Source: Megalonaias nervosa (taxonomy: Eukaryota; Mollusca; Bivalvia; Unionida; Unionidae). Taken from it: a stretch of DNA of 64,000 nt. The stretch's first letter is position 1. Every line of letters begins with the position of its first letter. The notes beneath the pieces are model-generated. The model did no database searches, was not told the DNA's origin, and saw only the letters and a program-made list of their open reading frames with translations. Shown here one piece after another: positions 11,532-23,755 of this stretch. Both the position numbers and the translations under genes were made by a program. The stretch lies in assembly GCA_016617855.1 (NCBI GenBank), contig JAECUM010001792.1, positions 1-64,000 of the forward strand, given 5' to 3'.

Positions 11532-12130
11532 TTAAACGAGTCCAGCTTCCTCAAAACCATGGAAAATGAGGTCCAAACTTTCAAACATTTTCGTGTGAGC
11601 CTCAATTATCCATTTAACATGAACTGGCTTAACTGATGAAGTTTTAGGATCTACTAATACAGTACCCTGATCTTTGCCAGTGACATCTTCTATCCCTAAA
11701 TGGTTCTCCATGACCTGTTTAGCACAATGGTTGTGGAAGTGTGATTTTAATTCTTCTTTGCTGTCTTTATTTATTTTCAAGTCTAGTGGCTGAAGATGGT
11801 TCACACATAAGGCGGGCTCAAAGAATAGAGTGATTCCATTGTCTTTCAATTTAGTTAGGATCTTTGTAATTTAATGGGTAGTCAATAGTTTGATCATGAA
11901 GATGCTTTGCATGAAAAGTGTGTGCCGTTTAAATCATCTGATGTACTACTGTAAGAGATTGTCTGGTTTCTTCATTAACTCCACTAAATCTAATATGAAA
12001 CCCAGATACAAATAAAACAGGAACAAGCCAGTTATCTAGATTTCATTGTAAATATCTTATTTCTGTAGTTTTTGCTTTTATTCCACGAGTCCATATTTTA
12101 AAGGTAATTTTCATAAGACTTACGGTAAGA
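11532..12130 (-). pseudogene. pogo/Tigger-like DDE transposase relic
   Basis: The last 105 codons on the minus strand (11849-11532) form an open frame that includes MKDNGITLFFEPAL, NHLQPLDLKINKDSKEEL and, at the end, IFHGFEEAGLV followed by a stop. The pattern of a valine/proline-rich strand, then LQPLDLSVNK, then a terminal NGFREAGI-type motif is the C-terminal part of DDE_1 transposases of pogo/Tigger type. Upstream (about 11850-12130) the similarity continues only in broken frames. The expected third catalytic acid and the N-terminal DNA-binding domain are not visible. A related piece occurs at 17.3-17.6 kb. Confidence 0.7.
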
Positions 12131-12179
12131 GTTGGCAGGTCTGGGTTCACATGTGCAATGATGACAGTATCAAAACTGA

Positions 12180-13590
12180 CAGGGATTTGAGCTGAATTTT
12201 ACCACTCTTAAGTGACTGTGCAAGTCCAATGGCCATGTAAATGTACTGATGATACAACTTTATGGACAGTGTCTTAAGTAAGAGATCATACCCATATACT
12301 TCAATAACTTAAAGCTGTTGGCTGCATCAGCTCCCTTTGATTTTAAAAGCGCTTGGATGAAAACAAGCAGCAAGTTATTGGTCTTGACAGGTGTTTGATT
12401 TGTGCTTATATAGGTGTTTTATCTACTGAAGTGACTGATGCCTTTTGTTTGCATAGATTTGTTCTTTTCTATTCTTTATTCATGGTCTTTCTATAGGTCA
12501 ATCCATGAAATCAAATACCTACAAATATGCAAATTTTGACAGACAAATCCACAAAATTAAGTACCCATGAAAATCATTTTTTCAAATTCAATACCATGAA
12601 ACTTGATACTCATGAAATTAAATGAAACCACAGTATTAGCCTACCAATAAAAAAAGAATAACAATCATCTGCTAAAACAAAACTTTGAAATTTCCTGCAC
12701 TTTTCTTCACTAAAGGATTCAACTGCACATTTCTACCCACATTTAACCAGCTAACTGACATCAGTAAAGCCTTTGGGCAGTTCAGCTGTAACAAGCTTAA
12801 TCAGTGATGCCTCTAATGATTGTCTGACAAAGAAACAATCTGTAAACTAGACCCAGTCACCTTTGAATTCAGTTTAGTCTGTGACACCTTTATTGATTGT
12901 CCAACAAAGAAACAATCTGTAAACAAGACACAGTAACCTTTGAATTTTGCTTCATTATTCTGTCTATTAGACAGCTTCATTGATAAAAGAATCAAAGACA
13001 ATTTGATACAATAATATTTTGGCATACCCCATGATCAATATCTGGTTGCAGAGAGCATATGCTGATCAAAACCTATGAATTAATGGACATGTCCCACTAA
13101 TAGAGATTTAAGCAAGCCTAGTGTTTTCAGTTTCAAGGGGAAAAATATATTTGACATTTTGTTTTCCTGACACTATTTACCAAAAATGAATCAGTTACAT
13201 GAGCCCAGTTTTTACTCTGAGAAATGACCCTGTCAGCATTACTCAACAACAAAATAATGTTATAGTTAGATATTAATTCTTTATATAATTATTTATATAT
13301 ATGTGCTTGTTTCATACAAATTTCTATAAGGCCAGCTGGCTGGCCAGTAAATTTAAAGGGATGATGTGAGAACATGGGAAACATGCATTTTGCTCTATGG
13401 AGAAATAGTAACCATCTTAAAGACAAACTGTAAAAACTGTTACCAGCAATAAAATGAACTCTGAACTGGTCACAACCTTAAAAACAAATATACTGATGCC
13501 CTACTGGCTGTATTTAATTACCCAGAATTCATGATGAAACCATTTCTTCCTTTTAACTACTGAGTGCTGAATCCATCAGATATTTTGGTT
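12180..13590. other. Intronic sequence with one short duplication
   Basis: Contains an imperfect tandem duplication of about 80 bp at 12815-12960 (GATTGTCTGACAAAGAAACA / GATTGTCCAACAAAGAAACA). Otherwise nothing recognisable. Confidence 0.6.
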
Positions 13591-13599
13591 ATCAATAAT

Positions 13600-13985
13600 A
13601 CTGTTCAGTCTATGATTTTGTATATCAGCAGATCAGTCTATGCTGTTTGTTCTATGATTTTCAAGTAAACAGTTCAGACTCTGAACAGAGATATGACATA
13701 TAGCATAATGTGCCAGAAGATCAGTCTATACAATTATTCTTTATACAATTTGAAAGCAAACAGTACAGACCCTGATTTTCCATGACATATTGCTTACTGT
13801 GATAACAGATCAGTCCATACTGTTCATTCTTCCTATGAATTTCAAGTAAACAGTACAGACACTGATCTACCACTTAAAATAGAGTGCCAAAGGATCAGTT
13901 TATACTGTTCATTCTTTCAATGATTTTTCCTGACCTTCCAGTACATTATGCATTGCCAAATCAGGATCTACACTGTTCACTGATG
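13600..13985. repeat. Tandem repeat, about four units of 100-115 bp
   Basis: Each unit contains GATCAGTCTATACTGTTCATTC-like sequence followed by CAAGTAAACAGTACAGACACTGAT. The units are considerably diverged. Similar wording recurs at 42.26-42.42 kb, so the unit is also dispersed. Confidence 0.7.
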
Positions 13986-14057
13986 GGTATATATTATATA
14001 AAAGTAACTATGAGATCCTTTTATAGTTAAATTAAGGTAAAGACCATAACCAAATAC

Positions 14058-14186
14058 CTGTGTAAGTCCAGCTTGGTTTGCCTGCTTGACAAATTCAAGC
14101 AGATCAGTCTGTTGGTGTTTGCAGGAACTCTGCCCATCTGATGCAGCACTTGCTCCAAGTGTAATTCCACCATTTTCTTCTAATAT
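14058..14186 (-). CDS. Coding exon 5 of the winged-helix gene
   Basis: 129 nt, 43 codons, phase 0 at both ends. The acceptor TTTTTCCAG|ATATTA and donor ACACAG|GTATTT match consensus well. The peptide starts ILEENGGITLGASAASDG, has a polar central stretch (SSCKHQQ) and ends in a helix with FVKQANQAGLTQ. As a symmetric exon it could be skipped without changing frame. No domain is recognised. Confidence 0.8.
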
Positions 14187-14544
14187 CTGGAAAAATGTAC
14201 GTATATATAAATTCAATAAATATACAGAAAGATTGCTAAACAAACATAATTTAGCAAACATATGGCATATATAAAATAAAATCAACCTGCTTTGATTTCC
14301 ATTACCATCTTAACCACACACAAATATGCTTTATTCAGATTAAATGTAATAATTTTTTATGGCGTGTGTGTGTGTGTAATTACCTGAAATTCATTAGCAT
14401 AACTGTTACAACTGATATTTCCATCATTTAAATGATGTAATGACCAGACATTCTCAGATACAGTTTAGAAAAATTTGTTCAGAGATTGCTGATAATGTCA
14501 TACTTAGTAGTTGTGCATAACAGCTAGGGGCTCTTACAACCTCA

Positions 14545-15261
14545 TAATTATGAGGTGAATTCAGAAAGTTCTGGACATTATTGCACTGTCCAAAAAGTTC
14601 CTTATTTGTAAACAGAACATCAGTGTATCATCTCAAAGAACTCCCTAAGCTTTTGTTGTTGTTGTTGTAGAGTTTAATGCCATTTTTCAGCACAAGATAG
14701 GTTATACATGGCGGCCAGTATAACTGGTGGAGGAAGAACCCTGGAAAACTCCGGGAAGAACCACCGACCCATGAGAAGCTACTGGCAGGCTTTCTCATGT
14801 ACCCACGTTAGCCGAGCATGAGACTCGAACCCACGCAGACAGAGGTGAGATGGCAATGATCTGAAACGGTGAGGCTTTAGACGACTCAGCCACTCGGGGC
14901 CCCCAATCCCTATGCACCTCCATGCACTTCCTAGTCTGTCTTGTCCAATTATTATTCAAGATGATGGACTTAAGTACTGGTGCAATGTCATGGAGTAGAT
15001 GAAGACCTCATATACTGTTGCGCAAAAATGTCCAGTGACAATAGCCAAGTCAGGCATAGGTACACTACTAATTTTCTCCAATCTAAACATTATTTTCTCT
15101 TGACATGCATTCAAAAGGGTAAATTCATTTTTATCACCTGTGGAAATCTCATCTGAATATCTCTGGTTACTCTTTTCATATCTGGCAAGTAGCTGTTTGG
15201 CAATTTCAACCCAAGTCCATTTCTGGTCAACCATCAACAAAAAATGAGACCCATCTTTCAC
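14545..15261 (-). pseudogene. mariner-like transposase relic, split by a SINE
   Basis: On the minus strand, 15261 downward encodes DQKWTWVEIAKQLLARYEKS, then a stretch ending DEISTGDKNEF. This matches the mariner pattern in which RVEIAKELLARY precedes IVTGDE, the first catalytic aspartate; here the following residues have decayed. The C-terminal part (TRQTRKCMEVH, then FFEMIH) continues on the other side of the SINE at 14651-14904. The left end, 14556-14590, carries GGTGAATTCAGAAAGTTCTG, probably the terminal inverted repeat. No matching right terminal repeat was found, so the 5' part is lost. Confidence 0.68.
14651..14904 (-). mobile_element. tRNA-derived SINE, family A, copy 1
   Basis: On the minus strand the head GGGGCCCCGAGTGGCTGAGT and box B GGGTTCGAGTCTC look derived from a class II (Leu/Ser-like) tRNA. 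The body ends GTGCTGAAAAATGGCATTAAA and a (CAA)n tail. Imperfect direct repeats CTCCCTAAGC (14641-14650) and ATCCCTATGC (14905-14914 region) flank it as a decayed target-site duplication. It sits inside a mariner relic. A second copy is at 38277-38527. Confidence 0.88.
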
Positions 15262-15269
15262 AAACCTTT

Positions 15270-15937
15270 CTGAGCTTTAAATGATTCTTCATTATATTAA
15301 AAACAGCTAACAAATTAATACATTGATAAAAAAATATCTTCCACTGTGTATCAAGCATCTTCATCAATTGCCACATGACAGAAGCTACTTCCACTCATGA
15401 ATCACAGATAATAGTCTTCCAGAATGTAGGTAACTTCCATGGATTTATGGCCATTTTTAAAACAATGATATTTGTAGAATATAACAGAATTACGTCCATA
15501 AACTTTATCAAAGTTGACCTTGATATCAGTCAAAGAGTACCCTACAAATGCATGGATTCTACAGTATGCTCTATCCTCAGTGGCAGAATTGTTTCTCCTC
15601 TGACATTTTTATTGTCACTGTCTTTTACCTATATTATGTCACATGCATATGTCTGCAGGTATCCAGCAGTCTGTACGAGCAGCTTATAAAACATTTTACC
15701 TATTGATTGGCATTTAATTTATTCACAAGTTTAAAACAACAAAAAAACGTTACAACAAAATATATTCAGATCTTTTCAAATACCCATTATGTTTGTGTTT
15801 AGATAAGTTCATCCAGGATTTTACTGACAAAAACTATATTTTAAGATCAATAAGACTGCACTGTACACTCACAAATGTGCTATAATTAGGAATTATATAA
15901 TGAAGTCTATGTATGCATTGAAAGAATTATCAAATAC
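15270..15937. other. Intronic sequence without visible features
   Basis: AT-rich end of the intron between exons 5 and 4. Nothing recognised. Confidence 0.6.
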
Positions 15938-16113
15938 CTGCTTGCCCTCAGAGACAAGAAACTGTAGAAATCGTCCCTGCTTCATATCAGAGAAAGAGGT
16001 AAAGTTGAAGTCTTCTAAAAGCCTTTCCTCTATCCTATCCAACAGAGAAAGGGTAAAAGCACCTCGGGATATACACTTCTCCAAATACTCATTCAGTTTT
16101 TTGCTAAGCTCAT
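15938..16113 (-). CDS. Coding exon 4 of the winged-helix gene
   Basis: 176 nt, beginning with the two bases that complete the codon left by exon 3 and ending in phase 0 at AAGCAG|GTATTT. The acceptor is TAATTTCAG|ATGAGC, with a pyrimidine-rich tract partly replaced by A/T. The peptide runs DELSKKLNEYLEKC, then a helical segment ending FLQFLVSEGKQ. The segment looks like a compact helical domain; no family is recognised. Confidence 0.85.
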
Positions 16114-17290
16114 CTGAAATTATTAGATTTATTTAAGAATACTTACCTGATCATAACATATTGGAAAGTACATCCATTATCTTACAAATCCAACATTCCC
16201 AAGCTGAAATATAAGCAATTAAAATAACATGTCTTTTGGCTTGTTTAGCAACAAAAGTGCTAAAATGTTTTCTCCTTCAAGGCTGACTAGTCATTTCCCT
16301 TGGATTGAAGAAATGGCATCAAATCACATTAACCACTAGTTACTATTGGAGCAGATGGACATGCCCTTCCTGAAATGTAACAGTTGTGGGGGCTTGAGAG
16401 AGTGTGCCTGTATTATGATCTGGCAAGAACCATATTTTACTCTAAAAACTTGTATCTTCTTCAAATACATTACATGGTGATAACAGGTATGAGGACAGGT
16501 AAAATGGATGGAGTCACCCTATCCCAGTGCTGACATCATCTTTGGTCCCTTAATATACATGAAGCAGCTTGAAGTTTCATGTGAGATATGGGCATGAATT
16601 AACACTAGATCTATGCATGGATGCAGTTCAGAGAAAACATTTTCACTCCAGGAAATCCATCAGGAGTAGCCTGCTTTATAGCACAGCTGTTGAATGAACT
16701 GGCAAGGTAGCATGTTGTACTGTTGATATGGGTCTCACCAGGTCAAACTTAGCTCCCTGGAATGACAGGTCTCTGAGGTAAAAGCTAGAGCATGTTGTCT
16801 TTGATCTCAGCCCAATGGCTTAGATGATTTCAGTTACACTAGAAGACCTGCCAACCCTTCACGAGACCATCTGAGTAAGGCAGCTGATTTTGTTCCATAA
16901 GTTTGACCAGTTTTCGGTCAGGTGTAAGAATGTATCATAAATGCTACTGTAAAGCTGGAAAAAGTTTCAATTGTTCAGTATTCAAAACATGCAGCAATGG
17001 TAAATATTATGTTTAACTGAAAAGTTTGTACAGTACACGCAGACCTTATCTACCACTAGAACAGTTGCACAAACTTCAGTTCCAAACCCTAAGCAGCTCA
17101 ATGGCTTGTTGCTATCCCTCAACTTGACATAAGTCTTCAAATTGGCATGTGCTGTCAAATAAACATAATTGTGTCCCTTCCAGCTTTTATTCACAAGAAT
17201 CTGACTATTGATTCTTCTGTGCTGATTATTAACACTTTTTAAGAGGTTTATTTTCCCTTTCATCTTCAACATGCATTGCTTGCTAGACAC
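16114..17290. other. Intronic sequence, no recognised feature
   Basis: Contains a 103-codon minus-strand open frame (17293-16982) with ordinary composition (KGHNYVYLTAHANLKTYV) but no recognised domain and no convincing splice context in phase with the host gene. It may be part of the neighbouring element copy. Confidence 0.5.
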
Positions 17291-17299
17291 CATTTGAAA

Positions 17300-17610
17300 A
17301 AAATTCTATAATCAACAGTTTTATCTTGCATACACTTTGCATGAAAATATATGTGCAGTTTAAAGCATCTGAGGTACTGCTGTAAAGTTAGTCTGGTTCC
17401 CTGACTAATTCCATTAATTCTAATAAGAAACACAGATCCAAATCAAACATGGATGAACCAATTTATTTGAAATTTTTGGCAACAATAATTTTTCCATAGT
17501 TTTTTATATTATGCTGTAAGTCCAGAGTTCCAGATCATTTTCACAAAAATTAGGCAAAATCTTAGGGCTTAGCAGGTCTGCACTAGCTGTCGCACCCAAA
17601 TGCTATGCAG
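17300..17610 (-). mobile_element. Second pogo-like element fragment
   Basis: The stretch TTTGCATGAAAATATATGTG to about 17600 aligns by eye with 11880-12180 (for example CATGAAAAGTGTGTGCCGTTT, then CATCTGATGTACTACTGTAA versus CATCTGAGGTACTGCTGTAA). Both copies are in the same orientation, but the transposase C-terminus present at 11.5 kb is missing here. An unrecognised 150-codon minus-strand frame (18035-17583) follows to the right. Confidence 0.55.
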
Positions 17611-18469
17611 GTTGTGATCATCCTAACCTCACGAGTTAATATGCTTAAGAAATTCATGCAGTCTTGGGATAGTTCCTTGTAGGATAACAGATAGCCTGTG
17701 CAAACGTAGATATGAATTCCATCACCTGCAGGGTAGAAGATGCAGCTGTTGCTTTGGAGAGTGAGTGTTGAACTGCCCTGGTAAGTGCATGAGCCATATG
17801 GAGTAAACTTCACAGAGGTGAGAAAGCTCGTAGGAACCACTAAAATGGTGAAAAGGCACAAACAGGAATGGTATTTACAAGGCCTTGAAATGAGCACGCA
17901 GACCAGGAACAAGAGAGAGCAATAACTCAATTTGGTGCTAATCTCTCTTTCCAAAGGAGACCACTCTAGTTTGACATCTTTCTTGGCAAGCAGACAACTT
18001 TTCTGCACTTTTGTTGCTAAAACAAGTAAAAACACATGGTATACATCTTTTTATTCAGCTTAGGAGGGATGAATTTGTGAGGCAGAGGATGTACTCTTAA
18101 TATATTATGACTGGGTATCTGAAGAAGAAATATACTACCTGGTAATAAATCCATGCACTAATATGTATCCCCTTACTGATGCTGAACAGAATTTTCCAAG
18201 AAAAGTTTAGAATTTTTCCCTATAGTTATCACATAACAATGATAATAATAATAAACATAAGCAACTTTGTTTTATGAGGGTTACAATACGCTACTTTGCC
18301 CCAAAGGCCCCACGATGTAAATATGAAATGTTGAGTATATTAAATGTATATTTGAACCACAAAAGATCCACTGTATCACTATAACCATTTTGCAACATCA
18401 AACACCAAATGATAAGTGATAAAGGACTTTTAATTCCCATGCCCTAACATCAGGGTTGCTGTAATACTA

Positions 18470-18640
18470 TTCACCTCCATCCATCTGTCCATTCACATGT
18501 CCACCTGCCCAAAATGTCTTATCTCATCCATCTGTCTGTCCATTCACATGTCAACCTATCCAAAATGTCTGATCTCATCCATCTGTATGTAAACTCACAT
18601 GTCCACCTGCCCAAAATGTCCAATCTCCTATAACACTTGC
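18470..18640. repeat. Three tandem units of about 60 bp
   Basis: Units read CATCCATCTGTCTGTCCATT, then CACATGTCCACCTGCCCAAAA. Intronic and short. Confidence 0.75.
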
Positions 18641-19700
18641 TGTAATACTTAGTACATCAGTTTTCCATGTGGTAAAAATGTACAAGAGAAATATTATTTT
18701 TTGCAACCTCCCAAAGGGAGGGTGCCAGCTCACAACTGAAAAGTACACAAACTGATATTACATTTGTAAATATTTCTGAACAAAATTTATATATGCAGTC
18801 ACAGCAGTAAGAAAGAGATGTAATGGATATCTGGCTACAACATCTGGAACACTGTCTAAGGTGGCACCATGGGTGGGGAGAGATGAGGGTATAAAATAAT
18901 AGTATCAATTAAGCAACACATAATAAAAAGAAAGATATTTTGCAATGACCAGGAACTGAAACTGCTCAAAATTATTTCCTTGACATTTCTACAAACAACA
19001 ATAATGGATCCAAGTTACAATACAGGGACTGTTTCATAATGAGGAATAGGCATGTGCAACTTCCTCCATGATGTGGGCCAGATAAACAATTTTTAATGCC
19101 ATACACTATGATTTAAATAAGCTGAAAAACAACCAGGGCCAGATGTAGCCCATGGTCATAGGTCACACATGCTTGCTGAAAATGTTGTCTGTACCAACAG
19201 AATGCATCAATGAAATTATATACATCTAGTTATATTATCTCTGCTCTACAAATTTAAAAATAAACCTGATTTTCTTTCAAAAATACTTGAAATAATCACA
19301 ACATCACAACTCCAAAATAGATAAAGGATTATTCTAAATATGCAAATGAGCCAAACCACTGAGACTGATTCAGAAATTTAATCATGGAATAGTTATTTTT
19401 AGTGGTCCCAACCTATATGTCTGAAAACTGAACCAACTACATGCAACATGAAGTCACTTAATAAAACTGTGATGACAGGAACTTGTGAAACTCGCGTATC
19501 AGAGATGCTTACAACTTTGTTCTGAGAACTACATGATCATTAGCTGTGGAGCATGTCGGATGTTTTTTTACTGCTGCCAACTGGTAATGCCTTTGATTAA
19601 TCCACATCATAATTTTGGTATTCAAAGCAATTTCATGGTCTGATGGTAATTTATTCAATTACCTTTTTTACAATTTGGGTAAAACACTGCCAAACTTAAG
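18641..19700. other. Intronic sequence without visible features
   Basis: Nothing recognised between the short 60-bp repeat and the 42-bp minisatellite. Confidence 0.6.
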
Positions 19701-19704
19701 CATC

Positions 19705-20670
19705 AACTTGAATTCTCCATTTTCCAATGGGTCTAAAATGTCCAGAAATTTGAATTCTCCATTTTCCAATGGGTCTAAAATGTCCAGAAATTTGAATTCT
19801 CCATTTTCCAATGGGTCTAAAATGTCCAGAAATTTGAATTCTCCATTTTCCAATGGGTCTAAAATGTCCAGAAATTTGAATTCTCCATTTTCCAATGGGT
19901 CTAAAATGTCCAGAAATTTGAATTCTCCATTTTCCAATGGGTCTAAAATGTCCAGAAATTTGAATTCTCCATTTTCCAATGGGTCTAAAATGTCCAGAAA
20001 TTTGAATTCTCCATTTTCCAATGGGTCTAAAATGTCCAGAAATTTGAATTCTCCATTTTCCAATGGGTCTAAAATGTCCAGAAATTTGAATTCTCCATTT
20101 TCCAATGGGTCTAAAATGTCCAGAAATTTGAATTCTCCATTTTCCAATGGGTCTAAAATGTCCAGAAATTTGAATTCTCCATTTTCCAATGGGTCTAAAA
20201 TGTCCAGAAATTTGAATTCTCCATTTTCCAATGGGTCTAAAATGTCCAGAAATTTGAATTCTCCATTTTCCAATGGGTCTAAAATGTCCAGAAATTTGAA
20301 TTCTCCATTTTCCAATGGGTCTAAAATGTCCAGAAATTTGAATTCTCCATTTTTCAATGGGTCTAAAATGTCCAGAAATTTGAATTCTCCATTTTCCAAT
20401 GGGTCTAAAATGTCCAGAAATTTGAATTCTCCATTTTCCAATGGGTCTAAAATGTCCAGAAATTTGAATTCTCCATTTTCCAATGGGTCTAAAATGTCCA
20501 GAAATTTGAATTCTCCATTTTTCAATGGGTCTAAAATGTCCAGAAATTTGAATTCTCCATTTTCCAATGGGTCTAAAATGTCCAGAAATTTGAATTCTCC
20601 ATTTTCCAATGGGTCTAAAATGTCCAGAAATTTGAATTCTCCATTTTCCAATGGGTCTAAAATGTCCAGA
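19705..20670. repeat. Highly homogeneous minisatellite, 23 units of 42 bp
   Basis: The unit contains TTGAATTCTCCATTTTCCAA then TGGGTCTAAAATGTCCAGAA. Twenty-three copies give exactly 966 bp. The only variation I see is one C-to-T change, CCATTTTTCAATGGG, in two non-adjacent units. Because 42 is a multiple of three, three frames stay open over the whole array: one on the plus strand (NLNSPFSNGSKMSR repeats) and two on the minus strand (LENGEFKFLDILDP and GKWRIQISGHFRPI repeats). Every unit has an EcoRI-type GAATTC. It lies in the intron between exons 4 and 3. The near identity points to recent expansion or active homogenisation. Confidence 0.95.
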
Positions 20671-20906
20671 AATGTTAGGAACTATTGACAATTATTAAAA
20701 AATTGAACATATAGTGTAAATTCAGGGACAGTTCAGATATTGATATTCATAACATTAAGTGAAATAAATAAAAAGCTATTTTGAAACAAAAAACACCAAG
20801 AATAATACCAAGACCAAGGTGCCTTACAGTTAGGTACTACATTAATGAGATACATGAATTATTATTATTGTTATTATTATTATTATTACACAACTATTGA
20901 ACATAC

Positions 20907-21075
20907 CTTTCCTTGGTGGCTGCTTCTGCTGTTGCTGGTTAACTTCCATTTTTCTGGCCTCCTCTTTCTCACTAAGTTGTGTCATGAATTTTCTTGCCTC
21001 TTCCTGAAGTGTTGTGTCGCTGATGCAGATCGCTATGTGAAATAGCAACTTTGCTAATGTGTCTTCTTTCATTAT
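20907..21075 (-). CDS. Coding exon 3 of the winged-helix gene
   Basis: 169 nt. The acceptor TTGACAG|ATAATG is entered in phase 0 and the donor AAAG|GTATGT leaves one base of a codon. The peptide begins IMKEDTLAKLLFHIAICISD and ends in a Gln/Lys-rich linker (NQQQQKQPPRK). That split codon is completed to Asp by the first two bases of exon 4, which supports the join. The exon abuts a small (ATT)n microsatellite in the following intron and lies about 240 bp from the 42-bp minisatellite. Confidence 0.82.
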
Positions 21076-23330
21076 CTGTCAATCACATAACAAGATTGTT
21101 TAAGGACTTATAAATACTAAGGTCTCAATTTTTAAAGGTCCTTTCAAATACAGATTGATTGGTTTGGTGTTTTAATGTTTCAAGGGACATAAATACAAGC
21201 AGGTTATATTTGGTGAACAGATAGGAGTAAAGTGTTTTGCCCAACAATATACCACAGTAAAGAGCCAGAGCTTTGAAAGGTTTCTGTATTTTTTGTATCT
21301 ACATCCTTACTTTGTGGTACACCAGTATCAATTGTCCAACACTGAAAGGTCTCCATGACAGGACACTTTAAGACAAAGTTGGTCCAATTCCATTCAGCAT
21401 GTTGATGAGATAAAGTTGTGTAATGTTCTTCTCCATTAAGTGGTGGCTTGAATTCATTTGTACAAGTCTGAAAGTCATGTACACCGGGATACTTTTCTGT
21501 AAAGTCCAGTCAACATTGTTTAAAATAAAGAATTTTCTTCTTATATATAAACTGCATTCTTTTAAAAAGTCAAAGATTCTTTTCTGCCTGAGTTTCATCA
21601 AAAAGCTGCTACATTGAAATGACATAAAATTTCAGTCCTGCAATTTGGAAGTCAATACCCTCAACAAGAAATGTGCTCCACTGTCAGTGGAAACTTGCAC
21701 AGTATGCATTCCACCCTAGGTTCAACCTTCAGGAGGTATGCATGGGTCAGGTATATATGTCATATACATTAGCAACATACCATCTGTGCAATTTCTTCAA
21801 TAACAATGAAATCACTCACACATGTGAATCATTCAACATAATCATGATGCAAACAAGCATTATTCTGTTTATTATATACTTGATGAAAAATATTAATTTA
21901 CATTCCTCTCTATAAAGAAAATAATAACTTTGTTAAGATTCTGATGTTGACTGAATGAATGCACAGTACCAGCTAGAGCAGTACAAGAATAAATGAACAA
22001 TGATACAACACTGAGATACATGCATTGTGATATCAAACAAGTAAAACAAATGAGAGACAATATGTGCAAACAAGTCTTTCAACATTGTTTTCAGTAATAC
22101 ACTGTGAGAAATTATGAGAAATAAGGGTGAAATATGCTGCAATAAATTGATGTATACAGTAAATTTAAATAAAAGTACACTGATGCATCATGTTAGCTGT
22201 TACATAGGGTCTCAAGAAGAATGGACCTTCACTGTACTATTTTACTACTCACCCCCCCCCCCCAGTTTCTAACCCATGCGATTTGAAAAAACAAAAAGCA
22301 TCAAGGATATAAATAACTTTGTCAATTTGTTCATTAATGTATGATTTCTAACCTATCACCAGGGGGTCCCTAACACTGTCTTCTTCGCATTTCAAAACCA
22401 ATGGGGAGTTTTCAGTTTGTACACTGTTCACTGTCCTTTTCTGGTTCCTTGAAATGTCTATTTTCAGTACTGGGTGAGGTTCCCAGGGCTACACATCCAT
22501 AGAATTTACAATCTATGCTGTCCACATCCAATATTTACAATGTCTAGTTTTAACATTTCCCTTAAAATATTTACAAAACCAAAAAGATAAGAGATTTAAC
22601 TCTTATGCATATGGGTTTAATAGGAAGTAACTCTGAAAGTTATTAAATTTGTGGAATTATTTGTAGCTTATCAAAGTGATGAACTACATTACATATTTGT
22701 TGTCTAGAAAAAGAGACTCATCATAAAAATATAGATACTGCGTTAGTAAAGAGACTCCCATTTGGTCTGAAATGCAAACAATATCGTAGTGTTTGGGACT
22801 GCCTGGTAGCAATCGTGTTAGAAATTATAAATTAATAAATGAAATGAGGAAGTTTTGTACATTTTTTTATATAGCTGATTCTTTTCATTTTTAGAATTGG
22901 CAGGGGGTACAAAATGAGCAGGTGATGGTGGTGATTGGTTGGTAAATGCAACACAGTCTTCTACTTCCATGACTCCACTAGTACAATCTTACATTTTCTG
23001 ATGGGAAAATAATAATGCTGATTGCAATGTTAGTGGCAGTAAAATTATAAAAGTTTTGAAAATTGGAGAAAAAAGATTGCTAATTTTATTAATTGGTATA
23101 TACTATCTATGAGCTTGGTAATTTCTTTGGCAGAGTTACTGAATTATTACTTATGAAGGCGTAATGGTCCACCTTGTATTCACTTTATTTTCAATTATCT
23201 GGACAATCAGCTTTTGCAAACCACATCCAGGTCTTAAAAATTATGGATAAATGATATTTTACTGTTTTAAGTATCAAAACCTAAGATGCTGAACTGAACC
23301 CATTATATTTATTGCCAAAGGCAGACTTCT
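21076..23330. other. Intron between exons 3 and 2, left and central part
   Basis: A poly-C run of 13 at 22251-22264 and AT-rich sequence. A stretch at 21155-21260 (TTGGTTTGGTGTTTTAATG) resembles the tail region of a SINE but is too short to call. No gene is seen. Confidence 0.6.
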
Positions 23331-23339
23331 GGGCAAGGC

Positions 23340-23560
23340 TCTCAACTTTGAGTTTGGGAGACTGACCAATTGATTAATTGTCATTTAACAGCATGCAAGC
23401 AAATGAAGTACTAATCAGTTCTAATTCAATAGGAGCAAAGTACACTGCCATTAGGCACACCACTGCAGCACACATGGCCTGGTTTGCATGGGATTCAAAC
23501 CCAAAACCCCACTGATAGTTTATTTGGCATACAAATCACTAAGTCACAGTGGAAAGTCCA
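23340..23560 (-). mobile_element. Possible SINE relic
   Basis: On the minus strand, CCACTGTGACTTAGTGATTT resembles a box A region and GGGTTTGAATCCC is a good box B at the right distance (about 45-50 nt). It could be a decayed tRNA-derived SINE head; the body has no clear match to the other two families. Confidence 0.4.
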
Positions 23561-23755
23561 TGCTTCCAGAGACTACCACCTTCCTTAGTTGGATTTGAAG
23601 TTTTACAAATTTGGTCTATATTTTTCTACGTTCTGCACTTCCAATGTCTTGAAAACTGTTGTCATGAGCTTTTATTTTTCAAAATCTAAAACAGAGCTTT
23701 CAACTCTGTGAAATGTTAGGCACGCAAATATACAGTTGTAGACTCCAGGACATAC

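Noticed and set aside
17583..18035. 150-codon minus-strand frame as an additional exon of the host gene
   Set aside because: Exons 3 and 4 already join in phase across it, it ends in a stop, and it contains no recognised domain. It is possibly part of the adjacent element copy.
19615..20688. 357-codon plus-strand and about 330-codon minus-strand open frames made of 14-residue repeats
   Set aside because: All come from a 42-bp tandem repeat whose length is a multiple of three. No splice sites or start context in frame with the host gene were found, and the array is treated as an intronic minisatellite.
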